From Microbacteriaceae bacterium (lineage in GTDB: Bacteria > Actinomycetota > Actinomycetes > Actinomycetales > Microbacteriaceae): a stretch of DNA of 11,677 bases. The notes under the pieces are model-generated. The model saw only the letters and a list, made by a program, of their open reading frames with translations, was not told where the DNA came from and did not search any database. A program made the translations under genes and the position numbers. Within the stretch, counting starts at the first letter, position 1. The number at the start of each line of letters is the position of its first letter. The stretch covers positions 5,835 through 17,511 of the forward strand of contig JAHEGA010000022.1 of assembly GCA_024639925.1 (NCBI GenBank), written 5' to 3'. Below are positions 1 to 5,312 of this stretch, piece after piece.

Positions 1-46
1 ATGGGTTTCGTACCCCGTGCTCCCCGAGCCCTGAGAGAGGATCACC
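1..46 (+). other. Left edge: probable 3' end of an upstream gene plus the crtI ribosome binding site
   Basis: The window opens only 46 nt before crtI. One + frame (codons from position 2) ends in TGA at 32-34, and another (codons from position 1) ends in TAA at 52-54. Either could be the tail of the preceding gene, which in related clusters is phytoene synthase crtB. With about ten to seventeen residues visible, the gene cannot be identified. The stretch GAGAGG at 35-40 lies 6 nt before the crtI ATG and is its likely Shine-Dalgarno sequence. A TGA at 32-34 just before it would fit a tightly packed operon. Confidence 0.35.
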
Positions 47-1633
47 ATGGCTAAGTCCGTTGTTGTTGTCGGCGGCGGTATCGGCGGAATCGCTACCGCG
101 GGCCTGATGGCGCGCGATGGTTATGACGTCACTCTCGTGGAAGCGCATTCGCGGCTGGGCGGTCGTGCTGGCTTGTGGGAAAAAGACGGCTTCCGGTTCG
201 ACACCGGACCCTCGTGGTACCTCATGCCCGAGGTTTTTGAGCATTGGTACCAGTTGATGGGGACCTCCACGACAGAACACCTCAAGCTCACCAAACTTGA
301 CCCGGGTTACCGCGTCTACTTCGAGCCAACATCGAGCGAGCCTGCGGGGTTTGTCGACATCCGCGCTACGCGCGAAGACAACTTGGCGCTGCTGGAAGAG
401 ATGGAGCCTGGCTCGCGAGCAAGCATGGAGAAGTACCTTGACTCCGCCAAAGAGACTTACGAAATCGCAAAAAAGCACTTCCTCTACACGTCGTTCCAGG
501 ACTTGCGACCCTTGCTGGTCAAAGAGGTTCTCTCACGCACCGCCACGCTGGTGCGGTTGCTCACCACGCCCATCATGACCTTTGCGAAGAAGTACACCTC
601 TAATCCACGCATCCTTCAGGTCTTGGGCTACCCCGCCGTGTTCCTGGGTTCGAGCCCGTTCATTGCGCCCAGCATGTTCCACCTAATGTCCCACCTCGAC
701 CTCGAGGACGGCGTGCTTTACGCAGAAGGTGGGTTCACGCGTGTCATTGATTCGATGCGCGAGATTATCGAAGACCACGGCGTCACCATCATGACCAATA
801 CACGGGTGAGCGCGATTGCCACGGAGCGTTCGGGCGGCAAGGCCAAAGCCACCGGAATTACGTATCGTGACGCCGAGGGCCACACCCACACGTTGAGCGC
901 CGACATGGTTGTCTCCACCACCGACCTGCACCACAGCGAGACAAAACTCCTGCCCGCCGAGCTTCAGACCTACCCCCAGAAATGGTGGGATAAGAAGGTT
1001 GCTGGCCCCAGCGCTGTGCTGCTGTATCTCGGTGTTAAAGGCGAAGTTCCGGAGTTGCTTCACCACAGCCTCTTTTTCACCGAAGACTGGGACGCTAACT
1101 TTTCCCAGATCTTTGCGGACAACCCGACGGTGCCCTCGCCGGCATCGGTCTACGTCTGTAAGCCCAGCGCCACCGATTCCAGCGTGGCCCCCAAGGGCCA
1201 CACCAACTTGTTCTTCTTGGTCCCCATGCCTGCCGATGTGGGGCTTGGCCACGGTGGCATGGATGGCACGGGCGATACCGAGGTTGAGGCCATTGCTGAC
1301 CGCGCGATTGAGCAGGTTATGGCGTGGTCAGGAGCAACGGATTTGGCCGAGCGAATTGTGGTGCGCCGAAGCGTCGGGCCCGCAGACTTTGCCGGCGAGT
1401 TGAACGCCTGGAAGGGGACGGCACTGGGTCCAGCGCACACCCTCATGCAGAGTGCTCTGTTCCGTGCGGGCAATGTGAGCAAGAAGGTTGACGGGCTGTA
1501 TTACGCAGGATCCTCGACAATTCCGGGAATCGGCCTGCCGATGTGCCTGATTAGTGCAGAGGTGTTGCTGAAGCGGGTGCGCGGAGACGTGTCCACTGGA
1601 CCGCTACCGGAACCGTTGATGCCGGTTTCCTAG
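47..1633 (+). CDS. crtI: Phytoene desaturase (CrtI-type, FAD-dependent)
   Basis: The 528-residue protein matches bacterial CrtI phytoene desaturases in length and architecture. An N-terminal Rossmann FAD-binding motif, GGGIGG, spans residues 9-14. The ribose-binding acid is Glu32 at the end of the second beta strand, and the flavin amine-oxidase signature LGGRA follows at 37-41. The C terminus carries the family's second FAD segment (YYAGSSTIPGIGLP near residues 485-498). CrtI introduces four double bonds into phytoene at the membrane to give lycopene, the substrate of the elongase and cyclase encoded next. The ATG at 47 is chosen because the Rossmann strand starts within five residues and a GAGAGG site lies 6 nt upstream. 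The next gene starts 6 nt after the stop. The desaturase family is clear. A four-step lycopene-forming activity is inferred from the downstream genes; related desaturases in other clusters act on different carotenes. Confidence 0.95.
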   Translation: MAKSVVVVGGGIGGIATAGLMARDGYDVTLVEAHSRLGGRAGLWEKDGFRFDTGPSWYLMPEVFEHWYQLMGTSTTEHLKLTKLDPGYRVYFEPTSSEPAGFVDIRATREDNLALLEEMEPGSRASMEKYLDSAKETYEIAKKHFLYTSFQDLRPLLVKEVLSRTATLVRLLTTPIMTFAKKYTSNPRILQVLGYPAVFLGSSPFIAPSMFHLMSHLDLEDGVLYAEGGFTRVIDSMREIIEDHGVTIMTNTRVSAIATERSGGKAKATGITYRDAEGHTHTLSADMVVSTTDLHHSETKLLPAELQTYPQKWWDKKVAGPSAVLLYLGVKGEVPELLHHSLFFTEDWDANFSQIFADNPTVPSPASVYVCKPSATDSSVAPKGHTNLFFLVPMPADVGLGHGGMDGTGDTEVEAIADRAIEQVMAWSGATDLAERIVVRRSVGPADFAGELNAWKGTALGPAHTLMQSALFRAGNVSKKVDGLYYAGSSTIPGIGLPMCLISAEVLLKRVRGDVSTGPLPEPLMPVS

Positions 1634-1639
1634 AGGGCC

Positions 1640-1966
1640 ATGTCTTTTCTCTATCTGGCATCTCTGGCCTTTGCCCTGGTGGGCACAGGGTTGCTGGATT
1701 ATCGGCATCGGCTAGCGCTTTTCGGCGGCGCGGCTGGTCGAACCGCGCTGATTGTTGGTGCAGCGGTGGCGTTTTTTCTGGTGTGGGATGTGGTGGGTAT
1801 CGCCACCGGGGTGTTCTTTCGTGGTGCGGGACCGTGGATGACCGGAGTGCTGTTAGGCCCAGAGCTTCCGCTTGAGGAGCTTTTCTTCCTGATCCTGCTG
1901 AGCTACTCCACCCTCATTGCCTACCTGCTGGCCACGAAGGTTCTCAGCGCGAGGGGGCCTCGATGA
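1640..1966 (+). CDS. crtYe: C50 carotenoid cyclase subunit, first of two (lycopene cyclase domain protein, CrtYe-like)
   Basis: This 108-residue membrane protein has three hydrophobic helices (about residues 2-18, 36-57 and 79-98). It carries the acidic motif of the small heterodimeric lycopene cyclases, PLEELFF at 77-83, at the start of the third helix. Such proteins work as pairs of roughly 100-residue subunits, as in CrtYe/CrtYf of Corynebacterium, CrtYg/CrtYh of Micrococcus and CrtYc/CrtYd of Brevibacterium. The next gene supplies the partner. The order crtI, cyclase, cyclase, elongase is that of the decaprenoxanthin cluster of Corynebacterium glutamicum, so I use the crtYe name. Whether the product ring is beta, gamma or epsilon cannot be read from the sequence. 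The ATG lies 6 nt after the crtI stop, with the AGAGGG around that stop as ribosome site. The stop overlaps the next start as ATGA, which suggests coupled synthesis of the two subunits. Confidence 0.9.
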   Translation: MSFLYLASLAFALVGTGLLDYRHRLALFGGAAGRTALIVGAAVAFFLVWDVVGIATGVFFRGAGPWMTGVLLGPELPLEELFFLILLSYSTLIAYLLATKVLSARGPR

Positions 1967-2268
1967 CCTATGCGCTGATTAATGTGCCGTTCCTGGTGGT
2001 GGCGGTCCTGGTTCTGGCGGTGGCTTTTCGACTGGCAGCCAGGCCGGCTCTGCGACCGTGGTTAATCGCTGCCGCCGTGATGATGGCGCTTACCGCCGTC
2101 TTTGACAACGCGATCATCGGGTTTGGACTTGTGGATTATGACGACAGTCTGATTAGCGGTCTTCGTATCGGCTTTGCCCCCGTGGAGGACTTTGCGTACA
2201 CGCTTGCTGGGTTGTTGATTGTTCCTTCCCTCTGGCACATCCTTGCGCGGCGCACAGGTGGGGACTAG
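1963..2268 (+). CDS. crtYf: C50 carotenoid cyclase subunit, second of two (lycopene cyclase domain protein, CrtYf-like)
   Basis: The 101-residue protein is the partner subunit of the split cyclase. It has hydrophobic helices at about 4-23, 32-48 and 76-93 and the family motif PVEDFAY at 73-79, equivalent to PLEELFF in the first subunit. Asp48-Asn49 after the second helix and the GLVDYDD segment at 55-61 also fit the family. The start codon shares four bases (ATGA) with the stop of the first subunit, a typical arrangement for a 1:1 complex. The last base of its TAG stop is the first base of the GTG that starts the elongase. The pair should cyclise the ends of the elongated C50 chain (flavuxanthin-like) in the membrane. 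C40 beta-cyclase activity as in Brevibacterium is an alternative, but the adjacent elongase makes the C50 role more likely. Confidence 0.9.
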   Translation: MTYALINVPFLVVAVLVLAVAFRLAARPALRPWLIAAAVMMALTAVFDNAIIGFGLVDYDDSLISGLRIGFAPVEDFAYTLAGLLIVPSLWHILARRTGGD

Positions 2269-3149
2269 TGGATTCCTTCCGCACCCTGGTGCTCAGCTCA
2301 CGACCGTTGAGCTGGGTGAACACAGCCATCCCGTTTGCTCTTGCCTATTACGTCACGACTGAATCCGTGGACGCAGCCCTCAGTGTCGGCTTCCTTTTCT
2401 TCTTGATTCCCTACAACTTCTTGATGTACGGAATCAATGACGTCTTCGACTACGAATCGGACCTCCGCAACCCCCGCAAGGGAGGCGTGGAGGGGGCGCT
2501 GTTGCCGCCTCATCTTCATCGCGCAACGTTGATTGCCAGCGTTGCGCTGGCGGTGCCCTTTATCTTTGTGCTGGTGTGGTGGGGCAGTGTCGCCTCGAGC
2601 GGAATCCTTGCGCTGAGCTTATTTTTCGTCGTCGCCTATTCGGCCAAAGGCTTGCGCTTCAAGGAAATACCGTTTCTTGACTCTCTCACCTCGAGTGCCC
2701 ATTTTGTGATGCCGGCGGTGTTTGGCTTAGCGCTTGCTGGGGCTTCGCCCAGTGCTACCTCGACGACGCTGCTGGCAGCGTTTTTCCTGTGGGGAATGGC
2801 GTCCCACGCGTTTGGAGCCGTTCAGGATGTCCTCGCAGACCGTGAGGCTGGCCTGTCCTCGATTGCGACAGCTATCGGCGCCGCCGGTGCCGTACGTTTT
2901 GCGCTCGCGGGATATGTTGCTGCTGGGCTGGTGATGCTCACCACCCCAGCACCGCTTCCCCTGATTGCGCCGACCGTGCTGCTCTACATCGCCGCGGTGG
3001 CACCCTGGTGGCGGGTCAGTGATGAGAAGGCAGAGTCAGCGAACCGGGGGTGGAAGTGGTTCTTGCTCCTGAACTTCATTACCGGAGCGGCGGTCTTCCT
3101 TGTCCTGTTTGAGTGGTGGGCTCAGACGGTACCGGAGGCTCCGCTCTGA
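2268..3149 (+). CDS. crtEb: Lycopene elongase (UbiA-family prenyltransferase, CrtEb)
   Basis: The 293-residue integral membrane protein belongs to the UbiA prenyltransferase superfamily. The first Mg-diphosphate motif, NDVFDYESD, spans residues 57-65, and the second aspartate pair is Asp187 and Asp191 in DVLADREAG. Between them, YSAKGLRFKEIPFLD at about 124-138 is the conserved cytoplasmic loop. About eight to nine hydrophobic segments surround these motifs. In C50 carotenoid clusters this enzyme adds dimethylallyl units to C2 and C2' of lycopene, with hydroxylation of the new ends, giving flavuxanthin-like products. The start is GTG at 2268, one base inside the upstream TAG. No other start fits as well, because the first helix pair begins almost at once. 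Chlorophyll or menaquinone prenyltransferases share the superfamily, but the carotenoid neighbours settle the assignment. Confidence 0.92.
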   Translation: MDSFRTLVLSSRPLSWVNTAIPFALAYYVTTESVDAALSVGFLFFLIPYNFLMYGINDVFDYESDLRNPRKGGVEGALLPPHLHRATLIASVALAVPFIFVLVWWGSVASSGILALSLFFVVAYSAKGLRFKEIPFLDSLTSSAHFVMPAVFGLALAGASPSATSTTLLAAFFLWGMASHAFGAVQDVLADREAGLSSIATAIGAAGAVRFALAGYVAAGLVMLTTPAPLPLIAPTVLLYIAAVAPWWRVSDEKAESANRGWKWFLLLNFITGAAVFLVLFEWWAQTVPEAPL

Positions 3150-3226
3150 AGCCCGTTAGTGAGGTCCAGCCAACCACGGCTCATTGCCTAGGCTTGGATT
3201 ATTGGACGGGAAAGAAAGGAACCTCG
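3150..3226. other. 77-nt spacer between crtEb and the carbonic anhydrase gene
   Basis: This is the only sizeable gap within the left + strand gene group. It holds the 8-bp palindrome GCCTAGGC at 3186-3193 and the anhydrase ribosome site at 3212-3220. I find no hairpin followed by a T run, hence no intrinsic terminator for the carotenoid operon, and no convincing -35/-10 pair. A promoter for the anhydrase could still be here. Confidence 0.4.
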
Positions 3227-3721
3227 ATGACCACTACTGATGAACTTTTGGCGAACAACGCAAATTATGCGAAGAGCTTCGACGGATCGTTAGCGGTGCG
3301 GCCCTCGCTTCAGCTAGCTGTGGTGGCCTGTATGGATGCCCGTATCAACGTGTATGGGGTTCTTGGGCTCCATGAAGGCGAAGCACACGTCATCCGGAAC
3401 CCTGGCGGCGTAATTACCGAGGCCGAGATTCGTTCTCTCGCGATCAGCCAACGCTTGCTCGGGACCCAGGAAATCATCCTGATTCACCACACCGACTGTG
3501 GAATGTCGGGGTTCAGCGAAGAAGAGTTCAAAGCATCGGTTGCGGAAGATACAGGCCTTCAGCCCTCATGGACTGGAGCGGCGTTCATTGATGAGTACGA
3601 GGACGTTGTGGAATCGATGAAACGGATCACAGATTCTGCTTTTATTCCCCACACTGACCAGGTTCGCGGTTTCGTGTTCAACGTTGCCACGGGAGTGCTG
3701 GAAGAGGTGACTGTCTCCTAG
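3227..3721 (+). CDS. Beta-class carbonic anhydrase (short actinobacterial type)
   Basis: The protein has 164 residues from the ATG at 3227. It shows the beta-carbonic anhydrase signatures CMDAR at 35-39, with zinc ligand Cys35 and the Asp37-Arg39 dyad, and HHTDCG at 87-92, with ligands His88 and Cys91. It interconverts CO2 and bicarbonate in the cytoplasm. In heterotrophic actinobacteria this mainly feeds biotin carboxylases and pH balance. Length and motifs resemble the short mycobacterial type (Rv1284-like). The open frame extends upstream to 3113 inside crtEb, but ATG 3227 has a good ribosome site (AAGAAAGGA at 3212-3220, 6 nt spacing) and the upstream extension has no family similarity. 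It follows crtEb by 77 nt, so it may be read through from the carotenoid operon or have its own promoter. I see no metabolic link to carotenoids. Confidence 0.93.
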   Translation: MTTTDELLANNANYAKSFDGSLAVRPSLQLAVVACMDARINVYGVLGLHEGEAHVIRNPGGVITEAEIRSLAISQRLLGTQEIILIHHTDCGMSGFSEEEFKASVAEDTGLQPSWTGAAFIDEYEDVVESMKRITDSAFIPHTDQVRGFVFNVATGVLEEVTVS

Positions 3722-3730
3722 AGGGCTAGG
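3717..3730. repeat. Short inverted repeat across the two convergent stop codons
   Basis: CCTAG at 3717-3721 and CTAGG at 3726-3730 form a 5-bp inverted repeat around AGGG. It covers the TAG of the carbonic anhydrase gene and, on the other strand, the TAG of the transporter gene. With only five pairs and no T run on either side, it is a poor intrinsic terminator. Much of the symmetry follows from both genes ending in TAG preceded or followed by similar bases. Confidence 0.3.
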
Positions 3731-5126
3731 TGTTCCGGGGCATTTTGACGAACACCATCAAGATCAGGCCGATGGCCAAGACCGTCATGATGCCTAGGAT
3801 GCCCCAGTATTGGGCGCCGCCAATTGAGATAAACACCGCCCACAGTGTGGGAGTAAGAAAGCTCACGGCCCTGCCCGTTGTTGCATACAAACCAAAGACT
3901 TGGCCCTCTTGCCCGGCCGGGGTGACCCGGGCGAGGAAAGACCGGGAGGCGGCCTGAGCCGGCCCCACGAAGAGTGACAGCGTCATGCCCGCGATCCAGA
4001 ACGCCGTGGCGCCGCTGTCGCGGAAGAAGAACAGCGACATCCCCGCGACCAGTAGCCCACCCAGCGAGAACAGAATGATGGCGCGGGCCCCAAAGACGTC
4101 ATCGAGGCGCCCGGAGAGCATCGTGCTGAGACCTGCACCCAGGTTTGCGGCGATTCCAAAGATCAGCACCTCGCTCGCGCTGAAACCGTAGGTGACGGCG
4201 GCGAGCACCCCGCCGAAGGTAAACACTCCCGCTAAGCCATCCCGGAAGATTGCGCTGGCGGCGAGGAACCAGAAGGTGGTCCGAGAGGTGCGGAACAGGC
4301 CGACGACGTCGCGGAACAACACCCCGTAGCTCGCAAAGAAGTTGACCTTGGCGCCCTCGGTTTTTCCAGGAATTTCGGGAACAAAGAAGAGGATGGGAAG
4401 GGAGAAGACCAAGGTCCACACCCCGCAGAACAGCGCAATCGCTCGAATGTCGATTCCGTTCTCGCTGCCCAAACCGAGTACGTCGCCTTCGATAAATCCG
4501 AAGTAGGACACCAACAGGGCAACAATTCCGCCGAGATACCCAAATCCCCAACCCAAGCCGCTCACTCGTCCGACGGTCGAGGGTGTAGCCACCTGAACCA
4601 GCATCGCGTTGTAGTTCACGTTCGCAATTTCTGCGAAAACGTTTCCTGCCGCCACCAGGGTGATGCCGAGCCAAAAGAACGACGGAGTTGCTTCGACGAA
4701 GAACATGCTTGCCTGGGCAAGGACAACCAGGCCGGTGTTAATGCCCAGCCAGAGTTTCCGACGACCGGCCCGATCGGAGCGTTGCCCGAGCACCGGGGCT
4801 AAGAGAGCTACGACTACGCCTGCCAGGGCGACGGCGAAGCCTAAATCGCTGGAGAGCTCTGCGAGTCCGCGCTGATAGGCGTCGCTATCTTCACCGAGAG
4901 CTCGGATGTCCTCTGGCAAAAAGAGGGAGCTGGTGACATACACGGTGAAGACAAAGGTGGTGATGACACTGGCGAAGGGCTGCGTTGCCCAGTCCCAGAG
5001 AGCCCAGGACCAGACGCGACGTTTTGGGATGACAGCGTCTTGGTTGAGAGAGAGGCCCACGATGGGGAGCGCATCCGTGTCAGCAAGCGGGGCAGGGCTG
5101 GGAGAGTGTGAACCGTCTTTGGCCAT
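3726..5126 (-). CDS. MFS transporter, UMF1 / Atg22-like family
   Basis: The 466-residue protein has a cytoplasmic N-terminal tail of about 40 residues, then about twelve hydrophobic segments. The segment WALWDWATQPFASVI at 41-55 is the entry signature of the UMF1 group related to yeast Atg22. The loop after the second helix, GQRSDRAGRRK at 114-124, is the MFS motif A. A further aspartate/arginine loop (SGRLDDVFGAR) marks the same position in the second half, as expected for a duplicated six-helix fold. The substrate of bacterial members is not established; yeast Atg22 exports amino acids from the vacuole. The gene is convergent with the carbonic anhydrase gene (4 nt between stops) and divergent from dnaK. 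The ATG at 5126 has no recognisable ribosome site upstream, but a -10-like TACGGT lies 6 nt before it, so a leaderless transcript is plausible. An exporter or general MFS role cannot be separated from sequence alone. Confidence 0.87.
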   Translation of the reverse strand: MAKDGSHSPSPAPLADTDALPIVGLSLNQDAVIPKRRVWSWALWDWATQPFASVITTFVFTVYVTSSLFLPEDIRALGEDSDAYQRGLAELSSDLGFAVALAGVVVALLAPVLGQRSDRAGRRKLWLGINTGLVVLAQASMFFVEATPSFFWLGITLVAAGNVFAEIANVNYNAMLVQVATPSTVGRVSGLGWGFGYLGGIVALLVSYFGFIEGDVLGLGSENGIDIRAIALFCGVWTLVFSLPILFFVPEIPGKTEGAKVNFFASYGVLFRDVVGLFRTSRTTFWFLAASAIFRDGLAGVFTFGGVLAAVTYGFSASEVLIFGIAANLGAGLSTMLSGRLDDVFGARAIILFSLGGLLVAGMSLFFFRDSGATAFWIAGMTLSLFVGPAQAASRSFLARVTPAGQEGQVFGLYATTGRAVSFLTPTLWAVFISIGGAQYWGILGIMTVLAIGLILMVFVKMPRNT

Positions 5127-5132
5127 GGTCTA

Positions 5133-5138
5133 ACCGTA
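5133..5138 (-). promoter_or_regulatory. Putative -10 element for a leaderless transporter transcript
   Basis: Read on the - strand, TACGGT fits the actinobacterial TANNNT -10 pattern. It ends 6 nt before the transporter ATG, so transcription would start at or next to the A of the start codon. There is no Shine-Dalgarno-like purine run between them. I see no good -35 box 16-18 nt further upstream. Leaderless mRNAs are common in actinobacteria, but this call rests on one hexamer and its position. Confidence 0.4.
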
Positions 5139-5172
5139 GCGTGATGAGCAGAACCTGCCTAAACACGAGCTT

Positions 5173-5209
5173 TCGAGCCCATGAGGTGTGCATATATGAG
5201 CGGGCTCGA
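5173..5209. repeat. 8-bp inverted repeat TCGAGCCC / GGGCTCGA overlapping HAIR site 1
   Basis: TCGAGCCC at 5173-5180 is perfectly complementary to GGGCTCGA at 5202-5209, with 21 nt between. The right arm covers the spacer of the first HAIR-like site. On the transporter side of the control region this could be a second operator or a transcript hairpin. It is also short enough to be chance. Confidence 0.3.
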
Positions 5210-5215
5210 CTCATA
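5195..5215. promoter_or_regulatory. HAIR-like HspR operator, site 1
   Basis: TATGAGC at 5195-5201 and ACTCATA at 5209-5215 are separated by exactly 7 nt, the geometry of the HspR element HAIR (CTTGAGT, 7 nt, ACTCAAG). The outer bases differ from the consensus but keep the symmetry. ATATGAG at 5194-5200 and CTCATAT at 5210-5216 are perfect complements. It is the farthest of three sites from dnaK and lies about midway to the divergent transporter gene. Confidence 0.65.
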
Positions 5216-5229
5216 TTCTGATGAAAATA

Positions 5230-5250
5230 CTTGACAAGAGGCGACTCATG
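5230..5250. promoter_or_regulatory. HAIR-like HspR operator, site 2, containing the -35 box
   Basis: CTTGACA at 5230-5236 and ACTCATG at 5244-5250 again lie 7 nt apart. The left arm matches the HAIR consensus at five of seven positions and the right arm at six of seven. The left arm also contains the perfect -35 hexamer TTGACA (5231-5236), so a repressor bound here would block sigma contact. CGACTCAT at 5242-5249 repeats CGACTCAT at 5207-5214 of site 1, 35 bp away. Confidence 0.7.
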
Positions 5251-5259
5251 TTGCAAACT
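5231..5259 (+). promoter_or_regulatory. Putative dnaK operon promoter
   Basis: TTGACA at 5231-5236 is a consensus -35 box. After a 17-nt spacer, CAAACT at 5254-5259 keeps the key second A and last T of a housekeeping -10 box but is otherwise weak. Transcription would start near 5265, giving a leader of roughly 45-50 nt before the dnaK ATG. A weak -10 with a perfect -35 fits a promoter held down by a repressor. No alternative heat-shock sigma consensus was recognised. The -10 is the uncertain part. Confidence 0.5.
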
Positions 5260-5278
5260 TGAGTCATCTCGGCTCACA
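5258..5278. promoter_or_regulatory. HAIR-like HspR operator, site 3 (one perfect half-site)
   Basis: CTTGAGT at 5258-5264 matches the left HAIR arm perfectly. At the right spacing of 7 nt, GCTCACA at 5272-5278 matches the other arm at only four of seven positions. The site overlaps the putative -10 box and the expected transcription start, so binding would block open-complex formation or early elongation. The centres of the three sites are about 35 and 28 bp apart. Confidence 0.65.
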
Positions 5279-5312
5279 TATGGGCCACGACATGACGTAA
5301 GGAGCAGGCCAG

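Noticed and set aside
683..1252. A 189-codon open frame antisense to crtI
   Set aside because: It has no family features and lies wholly opposite the well-supported CrtI coding frame.
2294..2314. 7-bp inverted repeat CAGCTCA / TGAGCTG with a 7-nt spacer near the start of crtEb
   Set aside because: The spacing recalls HAIR but the arms do not match it, and several 7-bp repeats are expected by chance in a window of this size.
3113..3226. Upstream in-frame extension of the carbonic anhydrase starting inside crtEb
   Set aside because: It lacks similarity to the family and a ribosome site; ATG 3227 has a good AAGGA site and gives the usual short length.
5127..5312. CIRCE operator (HrcA) upstream of dnaK
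   Set aside because: The TTAGCACTC-N9-GAGTGCTAA pattern is absent; the repeats fit HAIR, and hspR is in the operon.
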